Notes under the pieces: model-generated | Seen by the model: the letters and a program-made list of their open reading frames with translations, nothing else | Database searches by the model: none | Told to the model about the DNA's origin: nothing | Translations under genes and position numbers: made by a program | Origin: Lysobacteraceae bacterium | Lineage (GTDB): Bacteria > Pseudomonadota > Gammaproteobacteria > Xanthomonadales > Rhodanobacteraceae | Direction: 5' to 3' | NCBI GenBank assembly: GCA_028871555.1 | Contig: JAGWNA010000030.1 | Coordinates: 1 to 35,745 of the forward strand | DNA length: 35,745 bases | Shown: positions 9,058 to 16,897 of the stretch, in pieces | Layout of the letters: every line of letters starts with the position of its first letter | Position numbering within the stretch: the first letter of the stretch is position 1

Positions 9058-10665
9058 ATGCCGCCAGCAGCTTCGCGCATTTCTCGCCGGCATGGGGTTG
9101 CGTGGCTCTTGCTGATCCTGCTCGCGCTTGCCGGAGCCTGCTGGTGGTGGGCGATCGGCAGGCCGGTGGCGTTGCCGGACGCGCCATCGGCACGCATCGC
9201 CTGTGTGTCGTATGCGCCATTTCGCATGCAGGGCGAGACGCCGCTCGATCCGCACGCCTTCATCGCCCCCACGCGCATCGACGCCGACCTGCGCGCACTG
9301 TCGCAGCGTTTCGATTGCGTGCGCACGTATTCGCAGGGCCAGGGTCTCGGTGCGGTGCCGGCAATCGCCAGCCGCTATGGCATGAAGGTTTTGCTGGGGA
9401 TCTGGCTGGACCGCGACAAGACAGCGAACGCGCAGCAGATCCGGCTGGGCATCGCCGCCGCGCGCAAGTATCCGCAGACGGTGCGTGGGGTGATCGTCGG
9501 CAACGAGGTACTGCTGCGTGGCGAATTGTCGTCGGCCGCCCTGGCCGGTTATCTGCGACAGGTGCGCAGCGCGATCAGCGAACCGGTGAGCTACGCCGAT
9601 GTGTGGGAGTTCTGGCTGCGCCACCCCGAACTGTCCGGCTCGGTCGACTACCTCACCATCCATATCCTGCCGTACTGGGAGGATCATCCGGTTTCGCCGG
9701 AACGCGCGGTGCAGCATGTGGCGGCGGTCTACGCCAGGGTGCAGCGGGCGTTTCCCGGGCGTCGCGTGATGATCGGCGAAACCGGTTGGCCCAGTGCCGG
9801 GCGGCCGCGCCAGGTGGCCAGCGCCAGCGTGGTCAATGAGGCGCGCTACCTGCGCGAGTTCCTGCGCTATGCCGCGACCGTGCACATGCCGTACAACGTG
9901 ATCGAGGCCTTCGATCAGCCGTGGAAGCGTGCGCAGGAAGGCACGGCCGGCGGCTACTGGGGCATTTTCGACGCGCAGGCCCGCCCGAAATTCGCGATGC
10001 AGGGGCCGGTGGTCGAGGAGCCGCACTGGTGGGCCGGCTGGCTGGCTGGCGCGGCCGCCGCGGGTGGATTCGCGCTGGCCGGATCACGGCGCCGTCGCTG
10101 GCGCGGCGGGCGTGGTTGGGTTGCGCTGAGCCTGAGCGGTTTTGCCGCAGGCTGTGCCCTGGCCTGGCAATGGCGGCAGATGCTGTTTGCATGCAGCGAT
10201 GCGTGGGAATGGACGGTATCGGCAGGTGCCTGCGTGATGGCGCTGGCGACGGTTTTGCTGCTGGCACGCTGGATTGCCGCGCGGCTGGCCGGTGTGGCAC
10301 GGCCGTCCGTCCTGCCCGGCTGGCTGCGGCTGGGCTGGCTGTTCGCGCTGGCGTATTACGGATTGCTGCTGGTGTTCGACGGCCGCTACCGGGATTTTCC
10401 GCTCGGTCTGTTCGAGCTGCCGTGTGCCGGCTATGCCCTGGCCGGCTGGCTGTCCGAAGGGCGCGAGACAGCGATGCCGATGCCGGAGGAACGCTTTCTT
10501 GCCGCCGGGCTGCCGATGCTGGCGGCGATCGTGGTCATCCAGGAAGCCGGACTGACGCCGGTGGCGTGGTTATGGCTGGGATTGAACGTGCTGATCGCGC
10601 TGCCGGTGCTGTCCGGCTGGTGGCAGGCGCGGCAGCGCCTGCGCCTGCCATCGCAGCAGGCGTAG
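9058..10665 (+). CDS. Membrane-anchored glycoside hydrolase family 17 protein (beta-1,3-glucan-active)
   Basis: A 535-residue protein. An N-terminal membrane anchor (about 15-33) is followed by a GH17 TIM barrel (about 45-335). The acid/base is probably Glu150 in VIVGNEV and the nucleophile Glu241 in MIGETGWPSAG, the classic GH17 signatures. The C-terminal part (about 345-525) has five or so hydrophobic helices, so the catalytic domain should face the periplasm. Bacterial GH17 enzymes are beta-1,3-glucan hydrolases or glucanosyltransferases; in pseudomonads a GH17 domain is fused to the NdvB cyclic-glucan synthase. A role in periplasmic or exported glucan remodelling is inferred. The ATG at 9058 has a GGAG ribosome-binding site. 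Its 3' end overlaps the convergent small membrane protein by 96 bp. Confidence 0.85.
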   Translation: MPPAASRISRRHGVAWLLLILLALAGACWWWAIGRPVALPDAPSARIACVSYAPFRMQGETPLDPHAFIAPTRIDADLRALSQRFDCVRTYSQGQGLGAVPAIASRYGMKVLLGIWLDRDKTANAQQIRLGIAAARKYPQTVRGVIVGNEVLLRGELSSAALAGYLRQVRSAISEPVSYADVWEFWLRHPELSGSVDYLTIHILPYWEDHPVSPERAVQHVAAVYARVQRAFPGRRVMIGETGWPSAGRPRQVASASVVNEARYLREFLRYAATVHMPYNVIEAFDQPWKRAQEGTAGGYWGIFDAQARPKFAMQGPVVEEPHWWAGWLAGAAAAGGFALAGSRRRRWRGGRGWVALSLSGFAAGCALAWQWRQMLFACSDAWEWTVSAGACVMALATVLLLARWIAARLAGVARPSVLPGWLRLGWLFALAYYGLLLVFDGRYRDFPLGLFELPCAGYALAGWLSEGRETAMPMPEERFLAAGLPMLAAIVVIQEAGLTPVAWLWLGLNVLIALPVLSGWWQARQRLRLPSQQA

Positions 10666-10995
10666 GCAGCCGATCAGCAAGGCCAGCGCGCCGGCCTGGA
10701 AGCAGTACAACTCCAGCGCGAAAGCACCCAGCGCAGCGGCCAGGCACGCCGTCCATGGCCGGTTTGCCAGGAGCGCCCATGCCGCCGCCGCCAGCGCGAG
10801 ATCGCCGTAGATGCCGTGCAGAAACCCCAGCACCAGCAGCTGCCGCCAGCCGCACCATGCCGGGCTGTGCGAGCCACTGCACAGTTGCTCGACCGCGCTG
10901 GGTTCGATCAGGCCGTAACGCAGTCCTGCCGCGGCGAATCCGGCCGCCAGCAGCACCAGCCAGGGACGTGCCGTCCGCCACCTGCCGGTGCTCAT
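10570..10995 (-). CDS. Small integral membrane protein of unknown function
   Basis: A 141-residue protein with about four hydrophobic segments (roughly 11-27, 49-66, 68-88 and 90-108) and a polar C-terminus. Cysteines occur in an extramembrane loop (CSGSHSPAWCGW). I do not recognise the family. The start is supported by a four-base ATGA overlap with the upstream nuclease-fold gene, which suggests translational coupling. The last 32 codons lie antisense to the end of the GH17 gene. That tail is Gln/Arg-rich and low in hydrophobicity, so the functional protein may effectively end near the overlap. Confidence 0.65.
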   Translation of the reverse strand: MSTGRWRTARPWLVLLAAGFAAAGLRYGLIEPSAVEQLCSGSHSPAWCGWRQLLVLGFLHGIYGDLALAAAAWALLANRPWTACLAAALGAFALELYCFQAGALALLIGCLRLLRWQAQALPRLPPAGQHRQRDQHVQSQP

Positions 10996-11798
10996 CGGCG
11001 GCCTCGCACGGGGCCGGCGATGCGTGCCGGCAGACGGATTTCAGCTGCCAGCGGCAGATGGTCGGAGAAGGCCTGCGGCAGTGTCCATACCTTGTCCAGC
11101 CGGATCGCCGGTGAGGTCAGGATGTGGTCCAGCGCGCGCCGCGGTTTCCAGCTGGGGAACGTCGGTGTCGGCTGCACCGGTGGCTGCAGGTTGCATCTGG
11201 CGAACAGATGGCGCATCTCCGTGCTGCCCGGTTCGGTGTTCAGATCGCCCATCAGCACCGCGTGCGGGAAATCCTGCAGCAGTTCGGCGATGAAGCCGAG
11301 CTGACGCGTGCGTGCCGGTGCGCTCAACGACAGGTGCGCGATCATCACCGCCAGCGCGTTGTCGCCTTCGCCGAACTGCGCCAGCAGCGCGCCGCGGCCG
11401 GGGATGCGGCTGGGCAGCGGGTAATCCAGCACCGAGTGCGGTTCCAGCCGGCTGATCAGGCCATTGGCCGAATGTGCCAGCCGTGCCATGGGCCGGTTCG
11501 GCTGATGGCTCCAGAACGGCATGCCGGAGGTTTCGGCGAGGTAGCGGGTCTGGTTCAGAAAGCCCGAGCGCAGGCTGCCGGCATCGGCCTCCTGCAAGCC
11601 GATCAGGTCGAACTGCGGCAGCACCTCGGCGAGCCGGTCGAGGTTGTCCATCTTGTTGCGCCCGGGCAGCACCGCTTCGAGGCTGCGGGTGACGTATTCG
11701 CTGTAGCGCTTCACGCTGGCGCCGGCCAGGATGTTGCAGCTCAGCAGGCGCAGATGGCGCTCGGCAGGTGCTGCATGGGAAATTGCGGCGCGGGTCAT
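10992..11798 (-). CDS. Endonuclease/exonuclease/phosphatase-fold metal-dependent hydrolase
   Basis: A 268-residue protein without signal peptide. It carries the ordered motifs of the EEP superfamily: LLSCNIL (18-24), IGLQEAD with the metal-binding Glu, IAHLSL, LMGDLNTEPG, LDHILT and SDHLPLAAEI with the final catalytic Asp-His pair. The superfamily includes Mg-dependent nucleases, sphingomyelinases and phosphoinositide phosphatases; sequence alone does not pick one. It sits last but one in the cytochrome c4-dsbA unit, 115 bp after dsbA, and its stop overlaps the next start. Confidence 0.85.
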   Translation of the reverse strand: MTRAAISHAAPAERHLRLLSCNILAGASVKRYSEYVTRSLEAVLPGRNKMDNLDRLAEVLPQFDLIGLQEADAGSLRSGFLNQTRYLAETSGMPFWSHQPNRPMARLAHSANGLISRLEPHSVLDYPLPSRIPGRGALLAQFGEGDNALAVMIAHLSLSAPARTRQLGFIAELLQDFPHAVLMGDLNTEPGSTEMRHLFARCNLQPPVQPTPTFPSWKPRRALDHILTSPAIRLDKVWTLPQAFSDHLPLAAEIRLPARIAGPVRGRR

Positions 11799-11913
11799 CG
11801 CAACACACTTTGCGGGAAAGGGGGTTCATCCGGGCACCGACATCGGACCACCGGCCGGACGCTTGCGGCAAGCATGATCCACCCGATGTGAACGGCGTGC
11901 CAGCCGTGCCGCC

Positions 11914-12567
11914 TTACTTGCCGTGCAGCTCGCGCTTGGCCAGCCACAGTGCCACCGCGGCCATTTCTTCCTGCGTACGGACGGTGGCAACGCGGTACTT
12001 GCCGTCGATCACCAGGGTCGGTGTGCCATCCACTTGCCACTTCTGGATCAGTGCGAGGTCGCTCTTCAATTTTGCGGTGGCATCGGCCGAGGTCGCGATG
12101 CGCATGAATTCGGCCCGGTTGACGTGTTCGCGGGCGTAGAAATCGGCCAGCTCACCCAGCGTGTTGATCGGGTAGTGCTGGTCGAACTTGGCTTTGAACA
12201 GCGCCAGATGGGTGCGCTCGACCACGCCCAGCTGCCTGGCCGCGTAATAGGCGCGCGCAAACGGCAGCCAGGCGTCGCTGAACGGCGCCGGCATCAGCTT
12301 GAACTTCACCCCGGCCGGCAGTTCCTTGCGCAGCTGCTCGGCGATCGGTGCGAAATGCGCACAGTGGATGCAGCCGTAGGAAAAGACCTCGACCACTTCG
12401 ACCTTGCCCTCGCTGCTGTAGCGCTGGTGCGGGCCGGGCAGGGTCACGTATTCGACACCGTCGGTATAGGGCGCCGCGGTGCCGGATTGCGCGCTGCAGG
12501 TGCTGGTCAGCACAAGGCCGCCCAGCAGCAGGGCGAACAGCTGCAGACGGGCAATTCGCTTGGGCAT
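11914..12567 (-). CDS. dsbA: Periplasmic thiol:disulfide interchange protein DsbA (CIHC active site)
   Basis: A 217-residue thioredoxin-fold oxidase that introduces disulfides into exported proteins. The signal peptide runs to about residue 26 (STCSA/Q). The active site is C66-I-H-C69 in FSYGCIHC, with the cis-proline loop DGTPTLV. An AGGAG ribosome-binding site lies eight bases before the ATG. It directly follows a second dsbA copy with a 90-bp gap. DsbB, which reoxidises DsbA, is not in the window. Tandem dsbA copies are known from Xylella and Xanthomonas. Confidence 0.93.
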   Translation of the reverse strand: MPKRIARLQLFALLLGGLVLTSTCSAQSGTAAPYTDGVEYVTLPGPHQRYSSEGKVEVVEVFSYGCIHCAHFAPIAEQLRKELPAGVKFKLMPAPFSDAWLPFARAYYAARQLGVVERTHLALFKAKFDQHYPINTLGELADFYAREHVNRAEFMRIATSADATAKLKSDLALIQKWQVDGTPTLVIDGKYRVATVRTQEEMAAVALWLAKRELHGK

Positions 12568-12657
12568 CGGAGACTCTCCTGGTATGGAGGACTGCATTAT
12601 GTGAGGACTGCCGGCCGGCATCGGGTCGTGCCACGGCGCCGGCGTCCGGGAAAGGGT

Positions 12658-13548
12658 CTACTTGCCGGCGGCTTCCTTGGCCACCAGCCACTGGGTCAGC
12701 TCGATCGTTTGCGCATAGCCGCCGGCCGTGCTCGGGTCGAAGCGATACTTGCCGTCGACGACCATGGTCGGGGTGCCTTCCACGCCATAGGCTTTGACCA
12801 GTTCATCGGCACGCTTCATCTTGATGTTGACGCTGAAGGAGTTGGCGACCGCGACGAACTCTTTCGGGTCGACACCGTACCTGGCATAGAACTTCGCCAC
12901 GTTGTTGATCGTCGGCCATGCCTCATGCGGCTTGAGCTTGCCGGTAGAGAGATCGTCGGTGCCCAGTTCGCCGCTTTTCCAGACCGCATCGAACATCGCG
13001 TCGTGGGCCTTGTCGGCCACGCCCAGTGCCTGCGCGGCATAGAACGCGCGCTGGTACATCGGCCAGTTTTCGTCCGGGCGGAACGACGCCGGCAGGTAAT
13101 TCATCACCGCATTGGCGGGCAGGCTGTGCGCGATGCGGTCGACCGTGGTGTGGAACTCGTTGCATGCGGGGCAACCGTAGGAGAACACCTCGGTGACTTC
13201 GATCTTGCCCGGGTAGGTGGTCGGCTGTGCGGGTTCGATCACGAAGTAGTTCTTGCCGGCGACCCATTTGCCGCTGTCGACGAAGGGTGCTGCCGTCGCG
13301 GCGGGCGGCGTCCGGGCGGATGCTGCCGCGGCCGTGCCGCTGGTGGCGGGTGCGGTGCTGGCCGGCGCGGCAGCCGATGTCGAGGTTGCCGCAGCGGCAG
13401 CGCTGGTGGCGGCTGTCGCTGCCGTTGCTGCCGTTGCCGCGCTACTGCTGGCGGGTGTTGGCGTCGTCGCGTTGTCGTTGTTGCCGGCATGGCTGCAGGC
13501 GGCAAGTGCGAGCAGGGTGGCGCAAAGAATCGGCAGACGCTTCAACAT
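12658..13548 (-). CDS. dsbA: Lipoprotein DsbA-family thiol oxidoreductase (CPAC active site)
   Basis: A 296-residue protein. It begins with a lipoprotein signal ending in the lipobox LAAC (Cys18, followed by Ser, so probably outer-membrane sorted). A linker of about 65 residues made almost only of Ala, Thr, Ser and Pro follows (22-87). The DsbA domain has active site C126-P-A-C129 and cis-proline motif EGTPTMV. The linker would let the enzyme reach away from the membrane. The active-site dipeptide Pro-Ala differs from the Ile-His of its neighbour, which suggests a different redox potential or substrate set (inference). GAGGAA lies before the ATG. The linker DNA has short GCTGCCGTT-type repeats that could vary in length. 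Confidence 0.9.
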   Translation of the reverse strand: MLKRLPILCATLLALAACSHAGNNDNATTPTPASSSAATAATAATAATSAAAAATSTSAAAPASTAPATSGTAAAASARTPPAATAAPFVDSGKWVAGKNYFVIEPAQPTTYPGKIEVTEVFSYGCPACNEFHTTVDRIAHSLPANAVMNYLPASFRPDENWPMYQRAFYAAQALGVADKAHDAMFDAVWKSGELGTDDLSTGKLKPHEAWPTINNVAKFYARYGVDPKEFVAVANSFSVNIKMKRADELVKAYGVEGTPTMVVDGKYRFDPSTAGGYAQTIELTQWLVAKEAAGK

Positions 13549-13585
13549 GGAAGATTCCTCGAACGCAAGGGGCACGGGACAGGCT

Positions 13586-13608
13586 GCGCCGACCGGCCCG
13601 GTCGGCGC
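13586..13608. repeat. GC-rich inverted repeat between cytochrome c4 gene and lipoprotein dsbA
   Basis: Arms GCGCCGACCGG (13586-13596) and CCGGTCGGCGC (13598-13608) are perfectly complementary around one base. It lies in the 68-bp gap between the two co-directional genes. No T-run follows on either strand, so read-through with differential mRNA stability is more likely than termination. Confidence 0.5.
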
Positions 13609-13616
13609 GTTGACGG

Positions 13617-14405
13617 TCAGGGCGCGGCAGCTGCCGGGCTGGTATCGGTGCTGTGCAGGCCTTCGATGTAGCTGGCCAGCGCGGCGATATCGCTGGCGTC
13701 GAGCTTGCTGGCGATCGACGGCATGATTTTGGCCTGCACGTCATGACCCCAGGTGGTCCCGTCATGCCAGGCTTTCAGCGTGGCTTCGATGTACTGGGCG
13801 TGCTGGCCGGCGAGTTGCGGATACGCCGCGCCCGGATTGCCGCGGCCATCGATGCTGTGGCAGGCCATGCAGGCGGGAACGCCGTTGGCGGCATCGCCCT
13901 TGCGGAACAGTTTTTCGCCGTGCGACACCAGCGCCTGGTCGGCGATGCCCGGCAGCGAGGTCTTGCTGGCGAAGTAGGCGCCGACGTCGTGCATGTCCTG
14001 TTCGGATAGCGGCGTGGCCATGCCCAGCATGATCGGATTCTGCCGCTTGCCGGCCTTGAAGTTGTTCAGCTGGCGCACGATGTAGTTTTCGCTCTGGCCG
14101 GCGAGCTTCGGAAACTGCGCAAGGGCGGAATTGCCGTCGACGCCGTGGCAGGCGCCACAGACTGTCGCCTTGGCCTGGCCGGTTGCGGCATTGCCCGGCT
14201 TGACCGCGGACTCGGCAACAGGCGCGACCGTCTTTGGCGCCGTGCCGGCGGCAACCGCAGGCGTTGCCGCCGAGGTGGCAGCGACCGGAGCGGCAGTCTG
14301 GTGCTGGGTGTCTTGCGCGATTGCCGTCGTGGCGCAGAGCGTAAACACAAGGGCCTGGGCGAACATCACAACAGCGGGCCGGAAACCAGCGGGCCGAAAA
14401 CTCAT
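13617..14405 (-). CDS. Dihaem cytochrome c4
   Basis: A 262-residue periplasmic electron carrier. After a signal peptide (about 1-30) comes an Ala/Thr-rich linker (about 38-68) and then two cytochrome c domains. These have haem-binding motifs CGACH (83-87) and CMACH (179-183) and methionine ligand regions NPIMLGM and AKIMPSIA. The duplicated layout is typical of cytochrome c4, which feeds electrons to terminal oxidases. The ATG at 14405 has AGGAG eight bases upstream. It is the first gene of the unit leading into both dsbA genes, transcribed from the promoter at 14483-14512. Confidence 0.92.
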   Translation of the reverse strand: MSFRPAGFRPAVVMFAQALVFTLCATTAIAQDTQHQTAAPVAATSAATPAVAAGTAPKTVAPVAESAVKPGNAATGQAKATVCGACHGVDGNSALAQFPKLAGQSENYIVRQLNNFKAGKRQNPIMLGMATPLSEQDMHDVGAYFASKTSLPGIADQALVSHGEKLFRKGDAANGVPACMACHSIDGRGNPGAAYPQLAGQHAQYIEATLKAWHDGTTWGHDVQAKIMPSIASKLDASDIAALASYIEGLHSTDTSPAAAAP

Positions 14406-14482
14406 ACACTTGACTCCTGAAAGACTTGCCAACACTGCCGCGGATTGCAGCCATCGAGCCTGCAGCAGGCAGAAACCGCACG

Positions 14483-14512
14483 ATTATCCCCGTGCCACCG
14501 TACCTTGGTCAA
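14483..14512 (-). promoter_or_regulatory. Sigma70-type promoter of the cytochrome c4-dsbA unit
   Basis: On the minus strand, TTGACC (14512-14507) and GATAAT (14488-14483) are separated by 18 bp, close to the TTGACA/TATAAT consensus. The predicted start near 14476 gives a leader of about 71 bases to the cytochrome c4 ATG. The -35 ends only four bases from the engB start codon, so expression of the two sides may interfere. Confidence 0.65.
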
Positions 14513-14515
14513 ACC

Positions 14516-15184
14516 ATGTCCACGCCCAATCCGCTGCAAGGCGCGCAATTCGTGCTCGCCGCACATCGCATCAGCCAGCTTCCCGCCGATCAAGGCGCCG
14601 AGGTGGCGTTTGCCGGGCGCTCCAACGCCGGCAAGTCCAGCGCATTGAATGCGCTGACCGGCCACAGGGGTCTGGCACGTACGTCCAAGACGCCTGGCCG
14701 CACCCAGCAGATGGTCGCCTTCAGCCTGCCGCCATCGGCGCGGCACGACGCAAGGCAGCCGGCTGTGGATATGCGCCTGATCGATCTGCCCGGCTATGGC
14801 TATGCCAAGGTGCCGCTGGAGATGCGCGAGCACTGGAGGCTGGAGATCGACGCTTATTTGCATCAGCGCCGCAGCCTGTGCGGTCTGGTCCTGATCGTCG
14901 ACATCCGGCATCCGCTGAAGGAGTTCGACCGCACGATGCTTCAGTTCTGCTTCGCCACCGCGCTTCCCTGCCATGTGCTGCTGACCAAGGCCGACAAGCT
15001 TTCGCGCGGCCAGGCCGCGCAGGCCTTGGCGGCGTTGCGCAGGCAGTTCGCCGGCGAGGGGCTGCACGCCACCGTGCAGGTCTTTTCCTCGTCCGCCGGC
15101 ACCGGGGTGGAGGAGGCGCGGCAGGCAGTGATGACGCTGCTGCGGCAGCCGCGAGAAGGCGCCCACCAAGACCGCGAACGCTGA
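14516..15184 (+). CDS. engB: Ribosome biogenesis GTPase YihA/EngB (YsxC)
   Basis: A 222-residue GTPase needed for late assembly of the large ribosomal subunit. It has G1 GRSNAGKSS (34-42), the switch I region TSKTPGRTQ, G3 DLPGYGYA, G4 TKADK and G5 SSSAG in the expected order. Length matches the family (about 200-220). The ATG at 14516 is chosen because the family N-terminus starts close to this point. It is divergent from the cytochrome c4 gene with only 110 bp between, and this pairing with c4 and dsbA is seen in related genomes (from memory). Confidence 0.95.
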   Translation: MSTPNPLQGAQFVLAAHRISQLPADQGAEVAFAGRSNAGKSSALNALTGHRGLARTSKTPGRTQQMVAFSLPPSARHDARQPAVDMRLIDLPGYGYAKVPLEMREHWRLEIDAYLHQRRSLCGLVLIVDIRHPLKEFDRTMLQFCFATALPCHVLLTKADKLSRGQAAQALAALRRQFAGEGLHATVQVFSSSAGTGVEEARQAVMTLLRQPREGAHQDRER

Positions 15185-15202
15185 CACGGATATTGTCGTT
15201 GC

Positions 15203-15410
15203 TGTAGGAGCCCACCCTGTGGGCGAATGCTCTCCGCCGGCACCCCGACAAGGGCATCGCGCACAGGGTGCGCTCCTACCGGCGTCGCGCAACCCGTCTG
15301 CAGGAGCCCACCCTGTGGGCGAACGCTCTTCGCCGGCACCCCGACAAGAGCATCGCGCACAGGGTGCGCTCCTACCGGCCTCGCGCAACCCGTCCAGCGG
15401 GCTCCTGCAA
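15203..15410. repeat. Tandem REP/BIME-like pair between engB and msrC
   Basis: Two 96-bp units (15203-15298 and 15299-15394) differ at about five positions by eye. Each unit holds two inverted REP hairpins. The left one is GTAGGAGCCCACCCTGTGGG-type; the right one, read on the minus strand, is GTAGGAGCGCACCCTGTGCG-type. A further inverted piece (AGCGGGCTCCTGCA, 15396-15409) closes the array. It fills most of the 282-bp gap between convergent genes. Such elements occur in many copies in xanthomonad and pseudomonad genomes and are moved by RAYT transposases; none is encoded here. Confidence 0.85.
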
Positions 15411-15466
15411 ACATGCGATACATACAGTTCGGACGCCCGCAGCAGGCCGGGAGAGTTGCCGGGCGG

Positions 15467-15958
15467 TCAGCCGCGCACCGCTTCCATGAACACCGCGCAC
15501 AGCGCCTGCATGCCGGCGCGGTCGTCCTCGTCGAAGCGGTCGATGACCGGGCTGTCCACGTCCCACACGCCAAGCAGGCGGCCGTCGGGCAGGATCAGCG
15601 GCACCACGATTTCCGATTGCGAGGCGGCGTCGCAGGCGATGTGCCCCTCGAAGGCGTTCACATCGCGCACCAGCTGGGTCTGACGGGTCTGCGCGGCGGT
15701 GCCGCAGACGCCGCGGCCCAGCGCGATGCGGATGCATGCCGGCTTGCCCTGGAACGGACCGACCACCAGTTCGTTGCCGTCGAAAAGATAGAAGCCGGCC
15801 CAGTTCAACTCGGGCAGACTGTGATAGACCAGTGCACCGAAGTTTGCCGCATTCGCGATCAGGTCGTGTTCGCCGGCGAGCAGGCCGCGGGCTTGCCGTT
15901 GCAGTTCGTCGTAATGTTCGCGTTTGCTGGCGTGAACGAGCGGCTTCAGGTCGAACAT
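15467..15958 (-). CDS. msrC: Free methionine-(R)-sulfoxide reductase (GAF-domain fRMsr)
   Basis: A 163-residue GAF-fold enzyme that reduces free methionine-R-sulfoxide with thioredoxin. The three key cysteines are Cys75, Cys85 and Cys109, with the same spacing as E. coli Cys84/94/118, in KPACIRIALGRGVCGTAA and FEGHIACDAAS. It also has NWAGFYLFDG and LLGVWDVDSP, typical of the family. The ATG at 15958 gives a length matching E. coli MsrC (165); the open frame extends far upstream but across divergent bioD. It acts in oxidative repair in the cytoplasm. Confidence 0.94.
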   Translation of the reverse strand: MFDLKPLVHASKREHYDELQRQARGLLAGEHDLIANAANFGALVYHSLPELNWAGFYLFDGNELVVGPFQGKPACIRIALGRGVCGTAAQTRQTQLVRDVNAFEGHIACDAASQSEIVVPLILPDGRLLGVWDVDSPVIDRFDEDDRAGMQALCAVFMEAVRG

Positions 15959-16102
15959 GCGATGGCCTCGGCTGAAAAATCCTATTATGCGCCGGGTCGT
16001 CCAGGAGACCGACAGACTCCCGAGGACGCGATCGTCAATCCGGACAGGCGTGGGGAATCCATTGCAGCGCGACTTTTCCACTGACCTGCGCGGTTGTCCG
16101 GC

Positions 16103-16780
16103 ATGAACCGCGCGGTGTTCATCGCCGGCACCGATACCGGCATCGGCAAGACGCATGCCGCTTGCGCGCTGCTGCATGCCTTGCGCGCCGCCGGACATGC
16201 GGCCTGCGGCATGAAGCCGGTCGCCAGTGGCTGTGTGCAGACAGCGCAGGGTCTGTGCAATGACGACGCGCTGGCGCTGCAGGCGGCCAGCAGCAGCCGG
16301 CTGCCGTACGCGTGGATCAATCCGGTTGCCTTGCGCGAGCCGCTGTCGCCGCACCTCGCGGCGGCGCATGACCGGGTGGAGATCTCGCTGGCACCGGTGC
16401 GCGCGGCATTCGACCGGTTGTCGCAAATGCATTCCCCGGTGGTGGTCGAAGGCGTGGGCGGCTGGCTGGTGCCGCTGGCCCCGGGTCTGTTCGCGGCGGA
16501 TATCGCCCGGCAATGGCGGTTGCCGGTGATCCTGGTGGTCGGCTTGCGGCTGGGTTGCCTCAATCATGCCCTGCTCAGCGCGCGGGCGATCGAGGCCGAT
16601 GGCTGTCGGCTGCTGGGCTGGATCGGCAATGGCATCGATCCGGGCATGCTTGCGCTGGAAGAAAATCTGGCGACCTTGCGCGACTTGATGCCGGCGGCAT
16701 GCCTGGGTGTGCTGCCGCATGGAGCGACTCCGGCGCAGGCGGCACGGCAGCTGGATGCCGCCGTGGCGGCCCTGTACTGA
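16103..16780 (+). CDS. bioD: Dethiobiotin synthetase
   Basis: A 225-residue ATP-dependent carboxylase-type ligase that closes the ureido ring of dethiobiotin from DAPA and CO2. Motifs are the P-loop GTDTGIGKT (9-17), KPVASG for substrate binding, and EGVGGWLVPL. Other biotin genes are absent from the window, so bioD is unlinked here. The ATG at 16103 puts the P-loop at the usual place; the ribosome-binding site is weak. It is divergent from msrC with a 144-bp gap. Confidence 0.93.
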   Translation: MNRAVFIAGTDTGIGKTHAACALLHALRAAGHAACGMKPVASGCVQTAQGLCNDDALALQAASSSRLPYAWINPVALREPLSPHLAAAHDRVEISLAPVRAAFDRLSQMHSPVVVEGVGGWLVPLAPGLFAADIARQWRLPVILVVGLRLGCLNHALLSARAIEADGCRLLGWIGNGIDPGMLALEENLATLRDLMPAACLGVLPHGATPAQAARQLDAAVAALY

Positions 16781-16813
16781 CGATGCCGGAGGCGGCATGG
16801 TGTCTTTGCGCAC

Positions 16814-16843
16814 TTGGAAAAACCGCCAAGGTGTGAGTACAGT
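16814..16843 (+). promoter_or_regulatory. Possible sigma70 promoter of the M3 peptidase gene
   Basis: TTGGAA (16814-16819) and TACAGT (16838-16843) are 18 bp apart, in the gap after bioD. The predicted start near 16850 would leave a leader of about 48 bases to the peptidase ATG. Confidence 0.35.
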
Positions 16844-16897
16844 CGGCCGCTCAGACTCGCCATGTCCGGCAACGGACGCACCACTTGGGGAAACCAG

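Noticed and set aside
13290..13480. Tandem repeat possibly of mobile origin in the lipoprotein dsbA gene
   Set aside because: It is in frame and encodes an Ala/Thr/Ser linker, so it is a low-complexity coding linker and not a separate element.
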